Below are positions 1 through 8,268 of a stretch of 64,000 nt of DNA, piece after piece; position 1 is the stretch's first letter; each line of letters starts with the position of its first letter. Location: assembly GCF_007341385.1 (NCBI RefSeq), contig NZ_VJYD01000006.1, forward strand, positions 186,001 through 250,000. The letters are read 5' to 3'. Source of the DNA: Flavobacterium daemonense (GTDB lineage: Bacteria; Bacteroidota; Bacteroidia; Flavobacteriales; Flavobacteriaceae). The position numbers and the translations under genes were made by a program. Under the pieces are notes generated by a model, which was given only the letters and a program-made list of their open reading frames with translations, searched no databases and was not told where the DNA came from.

Positions 1-168
1 GAATTCTATTATCCCGATTTCGGTGATATAAAAGTGTTTATCAGCAGGATTTTCCTTTGCAATCCATCCTTTTTCGGCAAAAGTTATGGCGAGCAATTGG
101 CCTAATTTTCCGCCAATGTGCTCGTAACATATTTTAGCCGGTTTGACTTTTGTCGGTTTGTTGTTCAT
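1..168 (-). CDS. winged-helix (ArsR-like C-terminal domain) regulator, partial
   Basis: Translating the minus strand from the ATG at 166-168 gives an open frame that runs off the left edge of the window (56 residues seen). The stretch CYEHIGGKLGQLL followed by a short helix and ending FYITEIG resembles the C-terminal half of ArsR-family winged-helix proteins, where a Cys-x-H-x-x-G-x-L-G segment precedes the wing. Only this half is present after the start, so the protein may be a short stand-alone domain. The start lies 1 nt after the stop of the next upstream gene, which suggests one transcript and translational coupling. The family call rests on this short motif only; the C-terminus is not visible. 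Confidence 0.5.
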   Translation of the reverse strand, partial: MNNKPTKVKPAKICYEHIGGKLGQLLAITFAEKGWIAKENPADKHFYITEIGIIEF

Positions 169-169
169 T

Positions 170-595
170 TTAATGAAGGTAAGGTTTTCTTTTGCAAGTT
201 AATTTCAAAGCCAAATATGCCATTGGAATATAAGCAAAAACTAAATCAACGACCGTAAACCAAATTGGTGATGGCAAAGAGCAAACGCTTACGATACCAC
301 CCAATAAAAAGAAAGCGCCAATAACCAGCGCTAGTTTCTTTTTATGATTATATGCAATTATTGCAGTCGCAGCCGCTCCCGCAAATGTTCCTGTAGCGTG
401 TGCCAAAAAAGGGAAAAGAAAATGTTTAGGCTCAAATAAATGCATGGTTGCTTTGAGCCCTTCCATAGTTGTATTATCAGCGCCATCTGGTGGCGGAATA
501 ATCGAACCACTTATTAAAATTATACTCATATTTACAATGCTTCCAACAAAAAGACCAATGATTACGGCCAAAGTATTTCTTAAAATAGGGTTCAT
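170..595 (-). CDS. small four-helix membrane protein, unknown function
   Basis: A 141-residue hydrophobic protein with four likely membrane segments (about residues 5-32, 58-82, 88-108 and 110-132) and a basic C-terminus (KLTCKRKPYLH). The first loop carries IPPPDGADN and is probably periplasmic. I do not recognise a named family with certainty; it resembles small inner-membrane proteins often found beside SRPBCC and ArsR-like genes in Bacteroidota. It sits between an SRPBCC-domain gene upstream and a winged-helix gene downstream, all on the minus strand with short gaps, so the three may be co-transcribed. Confidence 0.65.
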   Translation of the reverse strand: MNPILRNTLAVIIGLFVGSIVNMSIILISGSIIPPPDGADNTTMEGLKATMHLFEPKHFLFPFLAHATGTFAGAAATAIIAYNHKKKLALVIGAFFLLGGIVSVCSLPSPIWFTVVDLVFAYIPMAYLALKLTCKRKPYLH

Positions 596-630
596 AAACT
601 AGGATTTTTTAGAATCACTAATTTATAAAA

Positions 631-1119
631 TTATTTTGAAGAAAGCTTTTTTTCGTTTTCTGTTTGTGGTTTTCCCGCTGCATTTGGTTCGCCTTTTCCT
701 GTGGTAATGAGTTTTTTAAGACTGTTCTGAATGTAATTTGTCCAAGCATCTCTGCAAATATCAAAGCATTCGTAATCTGGAACTAAACCAAAATGTGTAA
801 AACGAAGTTCTGTTTTGCCGTTTTTTTCTGAAATTTCAAAAGTTGGTTTCGTGTTTGTCCATTCCGTTTTGTCTTCGGTGAATTTGAAGTAGTTTTCTTC
901 AACCAACCAAACAATTTTCTGATTCGGAATTACTTCGATCAATTTTACTTTGCAGCGGTGAATATCTTCAAAATGATAATCAAATTCATCATTCAGTTTT
1001 GCTGTATTTCCTTCAATTTCTTCAGACCACCAGCCTCGAACATTGGTAACGGCATTAAAAACTTCCTGTGGTGTTTGATCGACTTGTATTGTTGTGCTAA
1101 AATTTTCTGTGCTCATCAT
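631..1119 (-). CDS. SRPBCC (AHSA1/START-like) domain protein
   Basis: A soluble protein of about 162 residues with the SRPBCC pattern: an N-terminal strand FSTTIQVDQTPQEVFNAVTN, a WW segment (GWWSEEIEG), and a long C-terminal helix (WTNYIQNSLKKLI). Members bind small hydrophobic ligands or act in stress responses, but the ligand cannot be predicted. The frame can be extended upstream to 1146, but only with a TTG codon. I chose the ATG at 1117-1119, followed directly by a second ATG, because it follows an A-rich TAAAAATT stretch typical of Bacteroidota start regions. It is probably the first gene of a group with the two downstream minus-strand genes. Confidence 0.75.
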   Translation of the reverse strand: MMSTENFSTTIQVDQTPQEVFNAVTNVRGWWSEEIEGNTAKLNDEFDYHFEDIHRCKVKLIEVIPNQKIVWLVEENYFKFTEDKTEWTNTKPTFEISEKNGKTELRFTHFGLVPDYECFDICRDAWTNYIQNSLKKLITTGKGEPNAAGKPQTENEKKLSSK

Positions 1120-1265
1120 ATAATTTTTAAAAAGTTGAATAATCAAAGTTATCTTTTAAAAATCAATTAGTTAGGGTGTCTAGAAGACAATTTTAAGGGT
1201 AGAATCAGACAATTTTGACATGAATTGTAAACTCGTTCTGTTTGTTATTTGTTATGCATTTATCT

Positions 1266-1369
1266 AAACTGGACTGAAGTCCAGCTCTACAATATGATTC
1301 GTTCCTTCGGAACTTTGAAAAGAGCCTTCGGCTCGATGTATATTGTAGGGCTGGACTTCAGTCCAGTTT
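1266..1369. repeat. palindromic intergenic repeat with 30-bp inverted arms
   Basis: Arms at 1266-1295 and 1340-1369 are inverted copies that start AAACTGGACTGAAGTCCAGC; each arm contains the palindrome CTGGACTGAAGTCCAG. Between them lie two small hairpins, TTCCTTCGGAA and GAGCCTTCGGCTC. The layout matches REP/BIME-like non-coding elements of Flavobacterium genomes. No reading frame is present. It fills most of the 311-base gap between the SRPBCC gene and the frameshifted membrane gene. Confidence 0.8.
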
Positions 1370-1396
1370 GATTTATGTATAAATCCGTTCGTTTGT

Positions 1397-1429
1397 AAAC
1401 CCGACAGATTTTTAAAACCTGTCGGGTTT
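1397..1429. repeat. AAACCCGACAG palindrome
   Basis: An 11-bp perfect inverted repeat (AAACCCGACAG / CTGTCGGGTTT) around an 11-nt AT-rich loop. It has no strong T-run on either strand, so it is more like a member of a dispersed palindrome family than a clean terminator. A degraded relative lies at about 1950-1973, and a cousin with different arms lies at 41557-41597. Confidence 0.65.
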
Positions 1430-1457
1430 CTGAGCGTAATCTCTACATAGTAGTTAT

Positions 1458-1914
1458 TTAGTTTTTTCTGAAAAGACCAATCAATAAATTAATGATATAA
1501 ATTGGAGTTGCGACAAAAAGAATTAAAAGTAACTCGCTCACTAAAACTATATTTAAGTTTTGTAAGTCATATAATAGTGGAAAATTTGGGTCGATTTCAG
1601 TTTGTGGATGATAAAAGAAAACAACCCAATACAAAATAAAACTTCCAATCAAAATAAAAGAATGAATGAAAGTTAAGAATGGTACAAGGTGTTTCTTTAA
1701 TTTTTTTTTGAAGAAGCCAATATCCAGTTCCCATTAAAAAATAGCAAATAAAGAAAAATACAGTTGCGTCGGCATTGCGAGCGACAAAGTAAGTATCGTG
1801 AATATTAATGTCTAAAGTCGCATTTGGATCATTATTTTGTAAAAATCCAATAAGTAATATTAGAAGAGAAACAATCCAGAATAAATGATAAACTTTTATT
1901 TTTTTAAGATTCAT
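1458..1914 (-). pseudogene. small membrane protein broken by a frameshift in a 9-A run
   Basis: Two overlapping minus-strand frames (1597-1914 and 1458-1652) join into one plausible protein. The first frame carries DINIHDTYFVA, reminiscent of the DTYFVVAH segment of haem-copper oxidase subunit I, then a membrane helix ending GYWLLQKKIK. The second frame continues as KHLVPFLTFIHSFILIGSF and two more helices. The frames meet at a run of nine A on the coding strand (1701-1709). With eight A the reading is continuous: WLLQKKLKKHLVPF, then on to LIGLFRKN. The intact protein would have about 150 residues and four helices. This could be a true pseudogene, a phase-variable tract or a sequencing error. 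The oxidase likeness is a short motif match only. Confidence 0.65.
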
Positions 1915-1985
1915 TAAGAGTAAGTTTGTAAATATTGTAAATCAAAAAGGTTTTAAAAACCTGTATGGTTTCTCAAAAATTATGA

Positions 1986-2597
1986 CTAGTTATATTTTGT
2001 GTCTTCTACATTTTCGCCAGATAGCCAGTTTTCAAATTCGTTGTTTTTTATACTTTCGAATTTCTTTGGAATCATAAATAGAAAAATTATAGCCAAAAGT
2101 TGCAATATTTGCTGGCTAAGACTTAGAATTCCGTTTAGCGGAAAATAGGTTAGGTCCGAAATTAAAGTTGGAATAGAAACCGGTAATCCAATCAAAAACA
2201 GCACTAATAATAAAATTTTCAAATCACGTCCTTGTCGAATTAAATATGCTAGAATTCCAACGAAAATGAAAGCGACAATAGCGGAAAAAATTCCTGTTCC
2301 ATTAGGATAATATTTTAATGCTAAAATAAAGTTCACTATTCCTAGAGCTATTGAAATAAAAATAAAATTGGATGATTTTATATGATTTTCGTGTATTGGA
2401 CGTATCTTTTTTTCTTCCTTCTTATTAATCAAGAAATTAATTGAATCAATTTCTTGAGGTGAAAATTCACGACCTCTTTTTTTAAGTATTTCAAAAGCAA
2501 TTTTTGTAGCTTCGGGAACGAAGGTAGTTTCTGGTTTTATATAATTTTCTAATTCACGATCAGACATTTGTTCTAAGACACTTTTTTTAACAGCCAT
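1986..2597 (-). CDS. membrane protein with N-terminal soluble helix domain, unknown function
   Basis: A 203-residue protein. Residues 1-65 are charged and predicted soluble (SDRELENYI, then AFEILKKRGREFSPQEI), a pattern seen in small Bacteroidota proteins whose N-terminal helices precede a membrane domain. Four hydrophobic segments follow (about 76-96, 102-121, 127-146 and 155-177), and the tail is acidic. I do not recognise a named family. It follows the flavodoxin-fold oxidoreductase on the same strand, with a 39-nt gap. Confidence 0.6.
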   Translation of the reverse strand: MAVKKSVLEQMSDRELENYIKPETTFVPEATKIAFEILKKRGREFSPQEIDSINFLINKKEEKKIRPIHENHIKSSNFIFISIALGIVNFILALKYYPNGTGIFSAIVAFIFVGILAYLIRQGRDLKILLLVLFLIGLPVSIPTLISDLTYFPLNGILSLSQQILQLLAIIFLFMIPKKFESIKNNEFENWLSGENVEDTKYN

Positions 2598-2636
2598 TTT
2601 TGAATCAATATTATTTTAGGTTCTAAAATAATTGAT

Positions 2637-3233
2637 TTAAATAAAATACTGTTCGATTTTCTTACAAATATTTTCAATTGATAAAAAATGGTTTTCCATT
2701 ACTTTTTCCAATTCCAATGTTCCACCTAAAATCAGCATTTCTTTATTTTCAAAACGTTTTCCAAGTCGGTCTTCGAGCATGATGGTTTCCATGCTTTGCG
2801 CCATTTTTATTTCATTTAAAAAATCATTCGGATGACCAGCAGTGCAAATAGCAAGTCCAAGCGGAATAGTTTTCATTTTCGGAAAAGTATCCGTTTGTCC
2901 GTAAGCATATCCAACAGAATAAACGCGGTCAAACCAACCTTTTAATTTAGCTGGGCAATCGCTCCACCAGACCGGATATAGAAAAATAACACAATCGGCA
3001 TTTTCGAGTTTTTTCTGTTCTGCCAAAACATCTTGAGAAATTGGAAGTTCAAGTTTTGCAAAACCTTCTCTTTCATATTCGGTTTCAGACATATCGCTTT
3101 GAAAGTTAGAATCATATAAATCAGAAATTTCCAGATTCCAGTTTTGTTTTGCAATAACAGCTTTAAGTCTTTCCAGCACCTGAAAAGTGTATGATTTTTT
3201 GCTCGGATGGCAGTAAACTATTAGAATATTCAT
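2637..3233 (-). CDS. NAD(P)H-dependent quinone/nitro oxidoreductase, flavodoxin fold
   Basis: A 198-residue cytosolic protein of the Flavodoxin_2 (NQO1/KefF/MdaB-like) family. It opens MNILIVYCHPSKKSYTFQ, where the first strand and loop bind the FMN/FAD phosphate. The middle has the family hallmark FLYPVWWSDCPAKLKGWFDR, which contacts the isoalloxazine ring, and then YAYG. Members carry out two-electron reduction of quinones or nitro compounds with NAD(P)H. The length is normal. Physiological substrate and flavin type cannot be read from the sequence. Confidence 0.85.
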   Translation of the reverse strand: MNILIVYCHPSKKSYTFQVLERLKAVIAKQNWNLEISDLYDSNFQSDMSETEYEREGFAKLELPISQDVLAEQKKLENADCVIFLYPVWWSDCPAKLKGWFDRVYSVGYAYGQTDTFPKMKTIPLGLAICTAGHPNDFLNEIKMAQSMETIMLEDRLGKRFENKEMLILGGTLELEKVMENHFLSIENICKKIEQYFI

Positions 3234-3338
3234 TTGTCTAAATCTTCTTAAAAATTAATAAATCAATTAAAATTAGAATCGCTTTTTATTATATAAAGTT
3301 AATTCTTATTTTTAACCAACTGCAAACCATTTCCAATT

Positions 3339-5846
3339 ATGATAAAAAACTTTTACGCTGTATTATTTTTTATAACCGCTTCAATTTCAGCTTTTGCACA
3401 ATTAAAATCGCCGTCAGAATTTATTCCGAATTATGGCAAACAAATCTCGTTTTACCATCAAGTCGAAGATTATTTTAAATACCTGACCGAAAATTCGGCT
3501 TTAATTAAAAAACAGCAATATGGTCTAACAAACGAACAACGCGATTTGAATTTATACTTTATTTCGGATCCTGAAAACCTGAAAAATCTGGAGCAAATCC
3601 GATTAAATAATTTGGCTTCTATTGGTCTTTCCGATTCAAAATCGGCTACAGCCCAAGACAAAATAATTGTTTGGTTGAGCTTCAACGTTCACGGAAATGA
3701 ATTTGCTGGAACCGAAAGTGCTATGACTGTTGCTTACGAACTTTTGAATCCGTCAAATGAAGAGACAAAAAAATGGCTTAAAAACACCATCGTAATTCTC
3801 GATCCGTGCATCAATCCTGATGGTTATTCACGTTACGGAAACTGGCTTAGAGAAATTTCAGGTAAAAAGACACATCCGGGATTGTACGACAGAGAACATA
3901 TGGAAGAATGGCCGGGCGGAAGATACAATCACTATCTTTTTGATTTGAACCGAGATTGGGCGTGGCAAACGCAAGCCGAATCACAACAGCGCATAAAAGT
4001 GTACAATCAATGGATGCCACAAGTTCATACCGACGTGCATGAAATGAGTTACAATTCGCCGTACTTTTTTCCTCCGGCTGCCGAACCGCTTCACGAATTT
4101 ATCGAGCAATATCAAAAAGATTTTTATAATGTTTTAGGAAAAAATATTTCGGAGAAATTCGACAAACAAAACTGGATGTACAACACCAGAGAACGTTTTG
4201 ATTTGTTTTATCCAAGTTATGGCGACACGTATCCAACGTACAATGGCGCTGTCGGATTAACGCTAGAGCAGGGCGGAATAGGAGCAGGCCGCGAAGTAAC
4301 TATGGAAAACGGAACCAACGTTACCATAAAAGACCGTTTAACGCATCATGCTACAGCAGTTTTGACGGTGGTTGAAAGTGCCGCTTCACAAAAAGATGTT
4401 CTTTTAAAAGGCTTCAGAGATTTTCACGCCAACGCGCGCATAAAAGCAAAAGGCGTTTACAATACCTATGTTTTAAAAAGCAACGCAAAACTGGAGCAAT
4501 TGACCGAAATGCTGAAAAAGAATGACATCGAATTCAGTTATGCCGACGCATCTGCAAATGCTTCAGGGTTTCACTATCAAAACAAAAAAAGCGAAAGTTT
4601 CAAAATTGAGCCAAACGATTTAATCATAAAAGCAGACCAGCCAAGATCAGTTTTGACACAGGTTTTATTCGAACCAAATCAAAAACTGAACGATAGTTTG
4701 TCGTATGATATTACTGCTTGGGCTTTGCCATTGGCGTACGGGGTTGAAGGTTATGCGGTAAAAAATACAATCGGAATAAAAACAAAATCGGCGATTGAAA
4801 TTGCTCCAAAAACAATTCCGGCCAGCGTTTATGCCTTTTATGTACCTTGGAACAGCAGAGTTTCAGCCCAAGTACTTTCGGCATTGCATCAAGCAGGAAT
4901 AAAAGTGCGTTCGGCAATGAAAAAAGCCGTTTTCGGAACCATTACAATCGAACCAGGTGGATTAATTATCAGCCGTGCCGATAATCCTAAAACAGCCGAT
5001 TTTGAAAAAACAGTGAGCGAAATCATCAAAATCAAATCAGATTACAGTTTTATAACAACAGGATTTTCTACGAATTCAAAGGACATTGGCGGTGAAAATT
5101 TTGTTCTTTTAAAAGCACCAAAAATTCTGATGCTTTCTGGAAAAGGAATAGTTTCGACAGAATTTGGCGCCAATTGGCATTATCTGGACGAAGTTGTAAA
5201 ATATCCGGTAAGTATTGTCGAGACTTCCAATTTCAACCGAGTTAAATTGTATAATTACAACACTTTGATACTTTCAGACGGTTCTTATGATTTTTCAGAC
5301 GAGCAGAAAAAACAAATTGACGAATGGATTAAAAATGGCGGAAAAGTTATCGCCATGAGCAGCGCCATTTCGCTTTTTCAAGATCGCGAAGGTTATGCGT
5401 TGAGCATGTTTGCAAGTAAGGAAGACAAAGAAAAATCAGAAAAAGAAGAAAAGGAAAACGAACTTAAAAAACGATTTTTAGACTTCGAAGGTTCAGAGCG
5501 AAGAGAAATTTCGGGTACAATTCCGGGTGCGATTATCGAGAATAAATTAGACAAAACTTACCCGATGGCGTTTGGTTTAGGAAATTCGTATTACAGTCTT
5601 AAAACGAATGAAAGATCATTTTCGCTTCTAAAAAATGCGATCAACGTGGCGTACATTCCAAAAAACTTTTTGAGTTATGGTTTTGTCGGGCACGACATCA
5701 AGAAAAAACTTCCAGAAACCGTGACCTTCGCAGTAGATAAAAGAGGCGACGGAAGCGTAATTTATATGATGGATAACCCACTTTTTAGAGGTTTTTGGGA
5801 AAACGGAATCCTCTTATTCAGTAATTCACTTTTTTTAGTCAATTAA
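3339..5846 (+). CDS. secreted zinc carboxypeptidase, M14 family
   Basis: An 835-residue exported metallopeptidase. Residues 1-20 form a signal peptide ending AFAQ. The M14 catalytic domain (about 30-370) shows the zinc ligands H118 and E121 in NVHGNEFAG, the substrate-binding segment DLNRDW (about 202-207), the third zinc ligand H234 in HTDVHEM, and a probable catalytic Glu in GLTLEQGG. The long C-terminal half includes a region like the class-I amidotransferase/ThuA fold (LILSDGSYDFSDEQKKQI) common in Bacteroidota M14 proteins. It probably trims peptides in the periplasm or outside the cell. It is a lone plus-strand gene among minus-strand neighbours, with its own terminator just after the stop. 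Confidence 0.88.
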   Translation: MIKNFYAVLFFITASISAFAQLKSPSEFIPNYGKQISFYHQVEDYFKYLTENSALIKKQQYGLTNEQRDLNLYFISDPENLKNLEQIRLNNLASIGLSDSKSATAQDKIIVWLSFNVHGNEFAGTESAMTVAYELLNPSNEETKKWLKNTIVILDPCINPDGYSRYGNWLREISGKKTHPGLYDREHMEEWPGGRYNHYLFDLNRDWAWQTQAESQQRIKVYNQWMPQVHTDVHEMSYNSPYFFPPAAEPLHEFIEQYQKDFYNVLGKNISEKFDKQNWMYNTRERFDLFYPSYGDTYPTYNGAVGLTLEQGGIGAGREVTMENGTNVTIKDRLTHHATAVLTVVESAASQKDVLLKGFRDFHANARIKAKGVYNTYVLKSNAKLEQLTEMLKKNDIEFSYADASANASGFHYQNKKSESFKIEPNDLIIKADQPRSVLTQVLFEPNQKLNDSLSYDITAWALPLAYGVEGYAVKNTIGIKTKSAIEIAPKTIPASVYAFYVPWNSRVSAQVLSALHQAGIKVRSAMKKAVFGTITIEPGGLIISRADNPKTADFEKTVSEIIKIKSDYSFITTGFSTNSKDIGGENFVLLKAPKILMLSGKGIVSTEFGANWHYLDEVVKYPVSIVETSNFNRVKLYNYNTLILSDGSYDFSDEQKKQIDEWIKNGGKVIAMSSAISLFQDREGYALSMFASKEDKEKSEKEEKENELKKRFLDFEGSERREISGTIPGAIIENKLDKTYPMAFGLGNSYYSLKTNERSFSLLKNAINVAYIPKNFLSYGFVGHDIKKKLPETVTFAVDKRGDGSVIYMMDNPLFRGFWENGILLFSNSLFLVN

Positions 5847-5847
5847 T

Positions 5848-5890
5848 AAAAAATGCTCTTCAAGAATTATCAAGAAGAGCATTTTTTTTT
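5848..5890 (+). terminator. rho-independent terminator of the M14 peptidase
   Basis: The stem AAAAAATGCTCTTC / GAAGAGCATTTTTT, with a 12-nt loop and a run of nine T, starts directly after the peptidase stop codon. Confidence 0.9.
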
Positions 5891-5921
5891 TATTTAGAAG
5901 CAGTAATTTTTGTTTTCAAAA

Positions 5922-6014
5922 AGACGTTCAGTCCCGCTGTCCACTATATTCCCAATTAACAAAAACTACGGCTGAAAAAGCCTTGTTTTTCTAAATCGGG
6001 AGATGCCGCTTCCA
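5922..6014 (-). ncRNA. candidate structured RNA or intergenic repeat downstream of a lipoprotein gene
   Basis: Read on the minus strand, the element starts TTAGCCCCGATGGAAGCGGC and ends GTGGACAGCGGGACTGAAC. It can fold as nested stems: an outer CCCG/CGGG, a large internal loop, then TCCCGATT / AATTGGGA (one G-U pair), then an AAAAAC/GTTTTT stem capped by GGC-loop-GCC. The GGAAGCGGCATC and GTGGACAGCGGGA blocks look like a sequence I recall as recurrent in Flavobacterium intergenic regions, but I cannot verify that or name a family. It sits about 50 nt past the stop of the lipoprotein gene at 6066-6482, so it could be a 3' UTR structure. Only one copy is present here. Confidence 0.5.
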
Positions 6015-6065
6015 TCGGGGCTAAGCCAGAAAATTTAGTTTTCATAAGATCTAAGAAAGAGAAAA

Positions 6066-6482
6066 TTATTGTCGAACAAAATACAAATCAGAACCGTCCG
6101 TATATGATTTTCCTAAAATCATTTCTCCTTTATCAGAAATTCCATAAGTCCATTTAGAACCGTCAATATTGACTATAGGAATTTTTGATTCCCCAACAGT
6201 TGGACCTCCAGATAAATAGTCGAGTTTGTATTCGTATTGATGCTGTTCTATTTTTCCATCCATGCTAATTGTTAAATTATATTTTGCATCAAATGTGTAA
6301 AAAATATTTTTGTCTGAATAATCAGTGATGGTCTCCTTATTTGGATCATCAGGAGTGGCAAAAACATGATTGCGAGTTTTTACTAATTTCCATGTTCCAA
6401 TCGTCGGATTTGGACTGTTATCGTCATTGGAACAGCTTGCAAGAATCAAAAGGATAAAAATAATAGGTAAAATTTTTTTCAT
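6066..6482 (-). CDS. small lipoprotein, lipocalin-like
   Basis: A 138-residue predicted lipoprotein. The signal peptide ends in the lipobox LASC, with the lipidated Cys at residue 17, followed by SNDDNS, an acidic start typical of surface or outer-membrane lipoproteins in this phylum. The mature part contains GTWKLVKTR near its start and several beta-strand-like segments, as in lipocalin-like Bacteroidota proteins. It lies 17 nt downstream of a second small lipoprotein gene on the same strand and probably shares its transcript. Ligand unknown. Confidence 0.75.
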   Translation of the reverse strand: MKKILPIIFILLILASCSNDDNSPNPTIGTWKLVKTRNHVFATPDDPNKETITDYSDKNIFYTFDAKYNLTISMDGKIEQHQYEYKLDYLSGGPTVGESKIPIVNIDGSKWTYGISDKGEMILGKSYTDGSDLYFVRQ

Positions 6483-6499
6483 TAGGATTGATTTAGTTT

Positions 6500-6946
6500 T
6501 TAATATTCTAGCACACGGTCATACTCCTCTATTATGCCGTTTGCAAATTCTTCTCTTATGTACAGTTTTTTTCCAATAATTTCAAATGAACTTTCACCAG
6601 TAGCCCGAAATATAGAAGATTTGCTGGTAGAAGAGTAAGCGTTTTTAAATACAAACATATTTTTTTCGCCACCATAAATTGACGGTTTTTTTACAACAAA
6701 AAAGGTTCTGTTAGAAATCAAAGTGCCATTTTCATATTCTTTATATGAAGTACCCGAAAACGCTAAAACACGACTTTTATTAACTATCGCAGGCGTGATT
6801 GGGGTACTATTTGATTGCGTGGTAGATTGCACCCAGTTCCACCGTCCTCCTAGCAACGCTTGAGTTTGAGCATCATTTAATTCGCTTTCGTTGTTGCTAC
6901 AGGAATTCAGAATTACAATAAGTAATAACAAGTAATATTTTCTCAT
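6500..6946 (-). CDS. small lipoprotein, lipocalin-like
   Basis: A 148-residue predicted lipoprotein with the signal peptide MRKYYLLLLIVILNSC (lipobox LNSC, Cys 16) and an SNNESE linker. The mature domain begins GGRWNWVQSTT and has alternating strands ending LYIREEFANG and IIEEYDRVLEY, a pattern like lipocalin-type calycins. It is probably co-transcribed with the next lipoprotein gene (17-nt gap). The two share a general plan but little sequence, so they may be old duplicates. Function unknown. Confidence 0.72.
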   Translation of the reverse strand: MRKYYLLLLIVILNSCSNNESELNDAQTQALLGGRWNWVQSTTQSNSTPITPAIVNKSRVLAFSGTSYKEYENGTLISNRTFFVVKKPSIYGGEKNMFVFKNAYSSTSKSSIFRATGESSFEIIGKKLYIREEFANGIIEEYDRVLEY

Positions 6947-7033
6947 CGGTTTAAATTAATTGGTTTGATTTAAAGATGATGTTTTAGTTAAAAGGTTGCG
7001 TTAATTGTAGGTAATTTATTAAAATATTTAATA

Positions 7034-7630
7034 TTACGCTATTTCATCTTTGATGAGAAGCAATTTTCGGCCTTGCAAAATCATTCTGAAACCATAGAAA
7101 ATGGTTGCAAATGCACAGCCCAAACTTACAATTACATTAGCAATATTTACGGTTGTGATTTTTTGAGTGATTAGATAAATGCCAAGAAAAGCAAACAAGC
7201 AAGTCCAAGTTCCTATGTAAAAATCAAAAGTGCGTTTGAATATTTTTGCCAATGGAAAAAAGTGCAGTCCAACAATTAGAACAAAAAAGCAAATAAACAG
7301 TTCGTTATGATTAATATTGACCAATATGTTTTTGGCAACCAAAATTCCAAGACCTTCCAAACCAAAAATAATCAAGAACCATTTTTCGTTTTTCTTTTCG
7401 TCTTCTGTTTTTTCAATTGTACTTTCTGGAAGATTTTTTTGAGCTTTTGTAAATTTCAGATAGAAAAATAAAAAACTCATAATGATCATTCCTAAAAGAA
7501 TTCCGGCTAAATGAAAGTCTTTATTTTCGAAGTAATATTCGGCAATAAATGCCCAAATCGAAGTGTTGATAATCATGAAGAATAAACCGCCAATTGGCTT
7601 TTCAATGTCTTTTTTTGTTATTGTGTTCAT
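7034..7630 (-). CDS. six-helix membrane protein, unknown function
   Basis: A 198-residue integral membrane protein with about six hydrophobic segments starting at GGLFFMIINTSIWAF; the loop after segment two is charged (ESTIEKTEDEKKNEKW). The frame extends upstream to 7684, but those codons lie inside a repeat element (7670-7807) and encode CVEKKYLIKKYF, which is not a sensible N-terminus. I therefore place the start at the ATG of MNTITKKDIEKPIGG (7628-7630). No named family recognised. The gene stands alone between intergenic repeats. Confidence 0.65.
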   Translation of the reverse strand: MNTITKKDIEKPIGGLFFMIINTSIWAFIAEYYFENKDFHLAGILLGMIIMSFLFFYLKFTKAQKNLPESTIEKTEDEKKNEKWFLIIFGLEGLGILVAKNILVNINHNELFICFFVLIVGLHFFPLAKIFKRTFDFYIGTWTCLFAFLGIYLITQKITTVNIANVIVSLGCAFATIFYGFRMILQGRKLLLIKDEIA

Positions 7631-7669
7631 TTGTGGTTTAAAGTATTTTTTGATTAAGTATTTTTTTTC

Positions 7670-7807
7670 AACACATAGAAACATAGATTTTATTTGTCTA
7701 AAAGAACTAAAAAAGAAACTAGTTTCTTAACACATAGCCAAAACTATGTTTGTTTAAAATAAGTGAAACGCCTTTTATCAGCATTTAAATCTATGTTTCT
7801 ATGTGTT
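7670..7807. repeat. 138-bp MITE-like element, family A copy 1
   Basis: Terminal inverted repeats AACACATAGAAACATAGATT (7670-7689) and its reverse complement at the right end (to 7807) bracket an AT-rich core with CACATAG, an ACTATGTTTGTTT block and AAGTGAAACGCCTTT. Two more copies with the same ends and core landmarks lie at 43593-43729 and 51412-51550. No reading frame is present. It has the plan of a non-autonomous miniature element or a large REP-like palindrome. Confidence 0.8.
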
Positions 7808-7821
7808 TGAATATAATGGGT

Positions 7822-8247
7822 TTAATAGAATTCTAAAGAAAATAAAATGTGAGTTCCGTGGTCTGATTCGCCTCGTTCTGTCTCAATAAAACCTTTTCGT
7901 TTATAAAAATCTACGGCTTTGGTATTTTTTGCTAAACACTTTAAAGTAAGCGGAAAAGTCGTTTTTTTAATCGCTGTTTTCAATAATTCAGTTCCAATGC
8001 TTTTGCCTTGATGTTCGTGATCAATATACAAATGATGAATGAAATTAGTGGGCATCCAAATCGAAATAAACCCAACCGGAATATCATTTATAAGAGCAAC
8101 AAAAACGGTTTCTCCCTGAATATGTTTTTCAAAATCATCCAATTGAAATTCAGATTGGTCAAGCCATGAAAAAGTTCGCCGTCTTTCGGTCAAAAACAAA
8201 TTTCTTAATGGCTCGTAATCTTTATTTCTAATTTCTGTGATTGTCAT
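7822..8247 (-). CDS. GNAT-family N-acetyltransferase
   Basis: A 141-residue protein with the GCN5-related acetyltransferase fold: N-terminal TEIRNKDYEPLRNLF, the strand before motif A (HHLYIDHEHQGKSIGTELL), whose Q-G-K-S-I-G loop holds the acetyl-CoA pyrophosphate, and the C-terminal motif B region AVDFYKRKGFIETERG. It transfers an acetyl group from acetyl-CoA to an amine; the acceptor cannot be predicted. It stands next to the family A repeat, 21 nt downstream of a DUF4919 gene. Confidence 0.85.
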   Translation of the reverse strand: MTITEIRNKDYEPLRNLFLTERRRTFSWLDQSEFQLDDFEKHIQGETVFVALINDIPVGFISIWMPTNFIHHLYIDHEHQGKSIGTELLKTAIKKTTFPLTLKCLAKNTKAVDFYKRKGFIETERGESDHGTHILFSLEFY

Positions 8248-8268
8248 TTGATTTTCTAATCCAAAAAC

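Noticed and set aside
7631..7684. N-terminal extension of the six-helix membrane protein
   Set aside because: It is encoded by the end of a family A repeat and would put a charged tail before the first helix.
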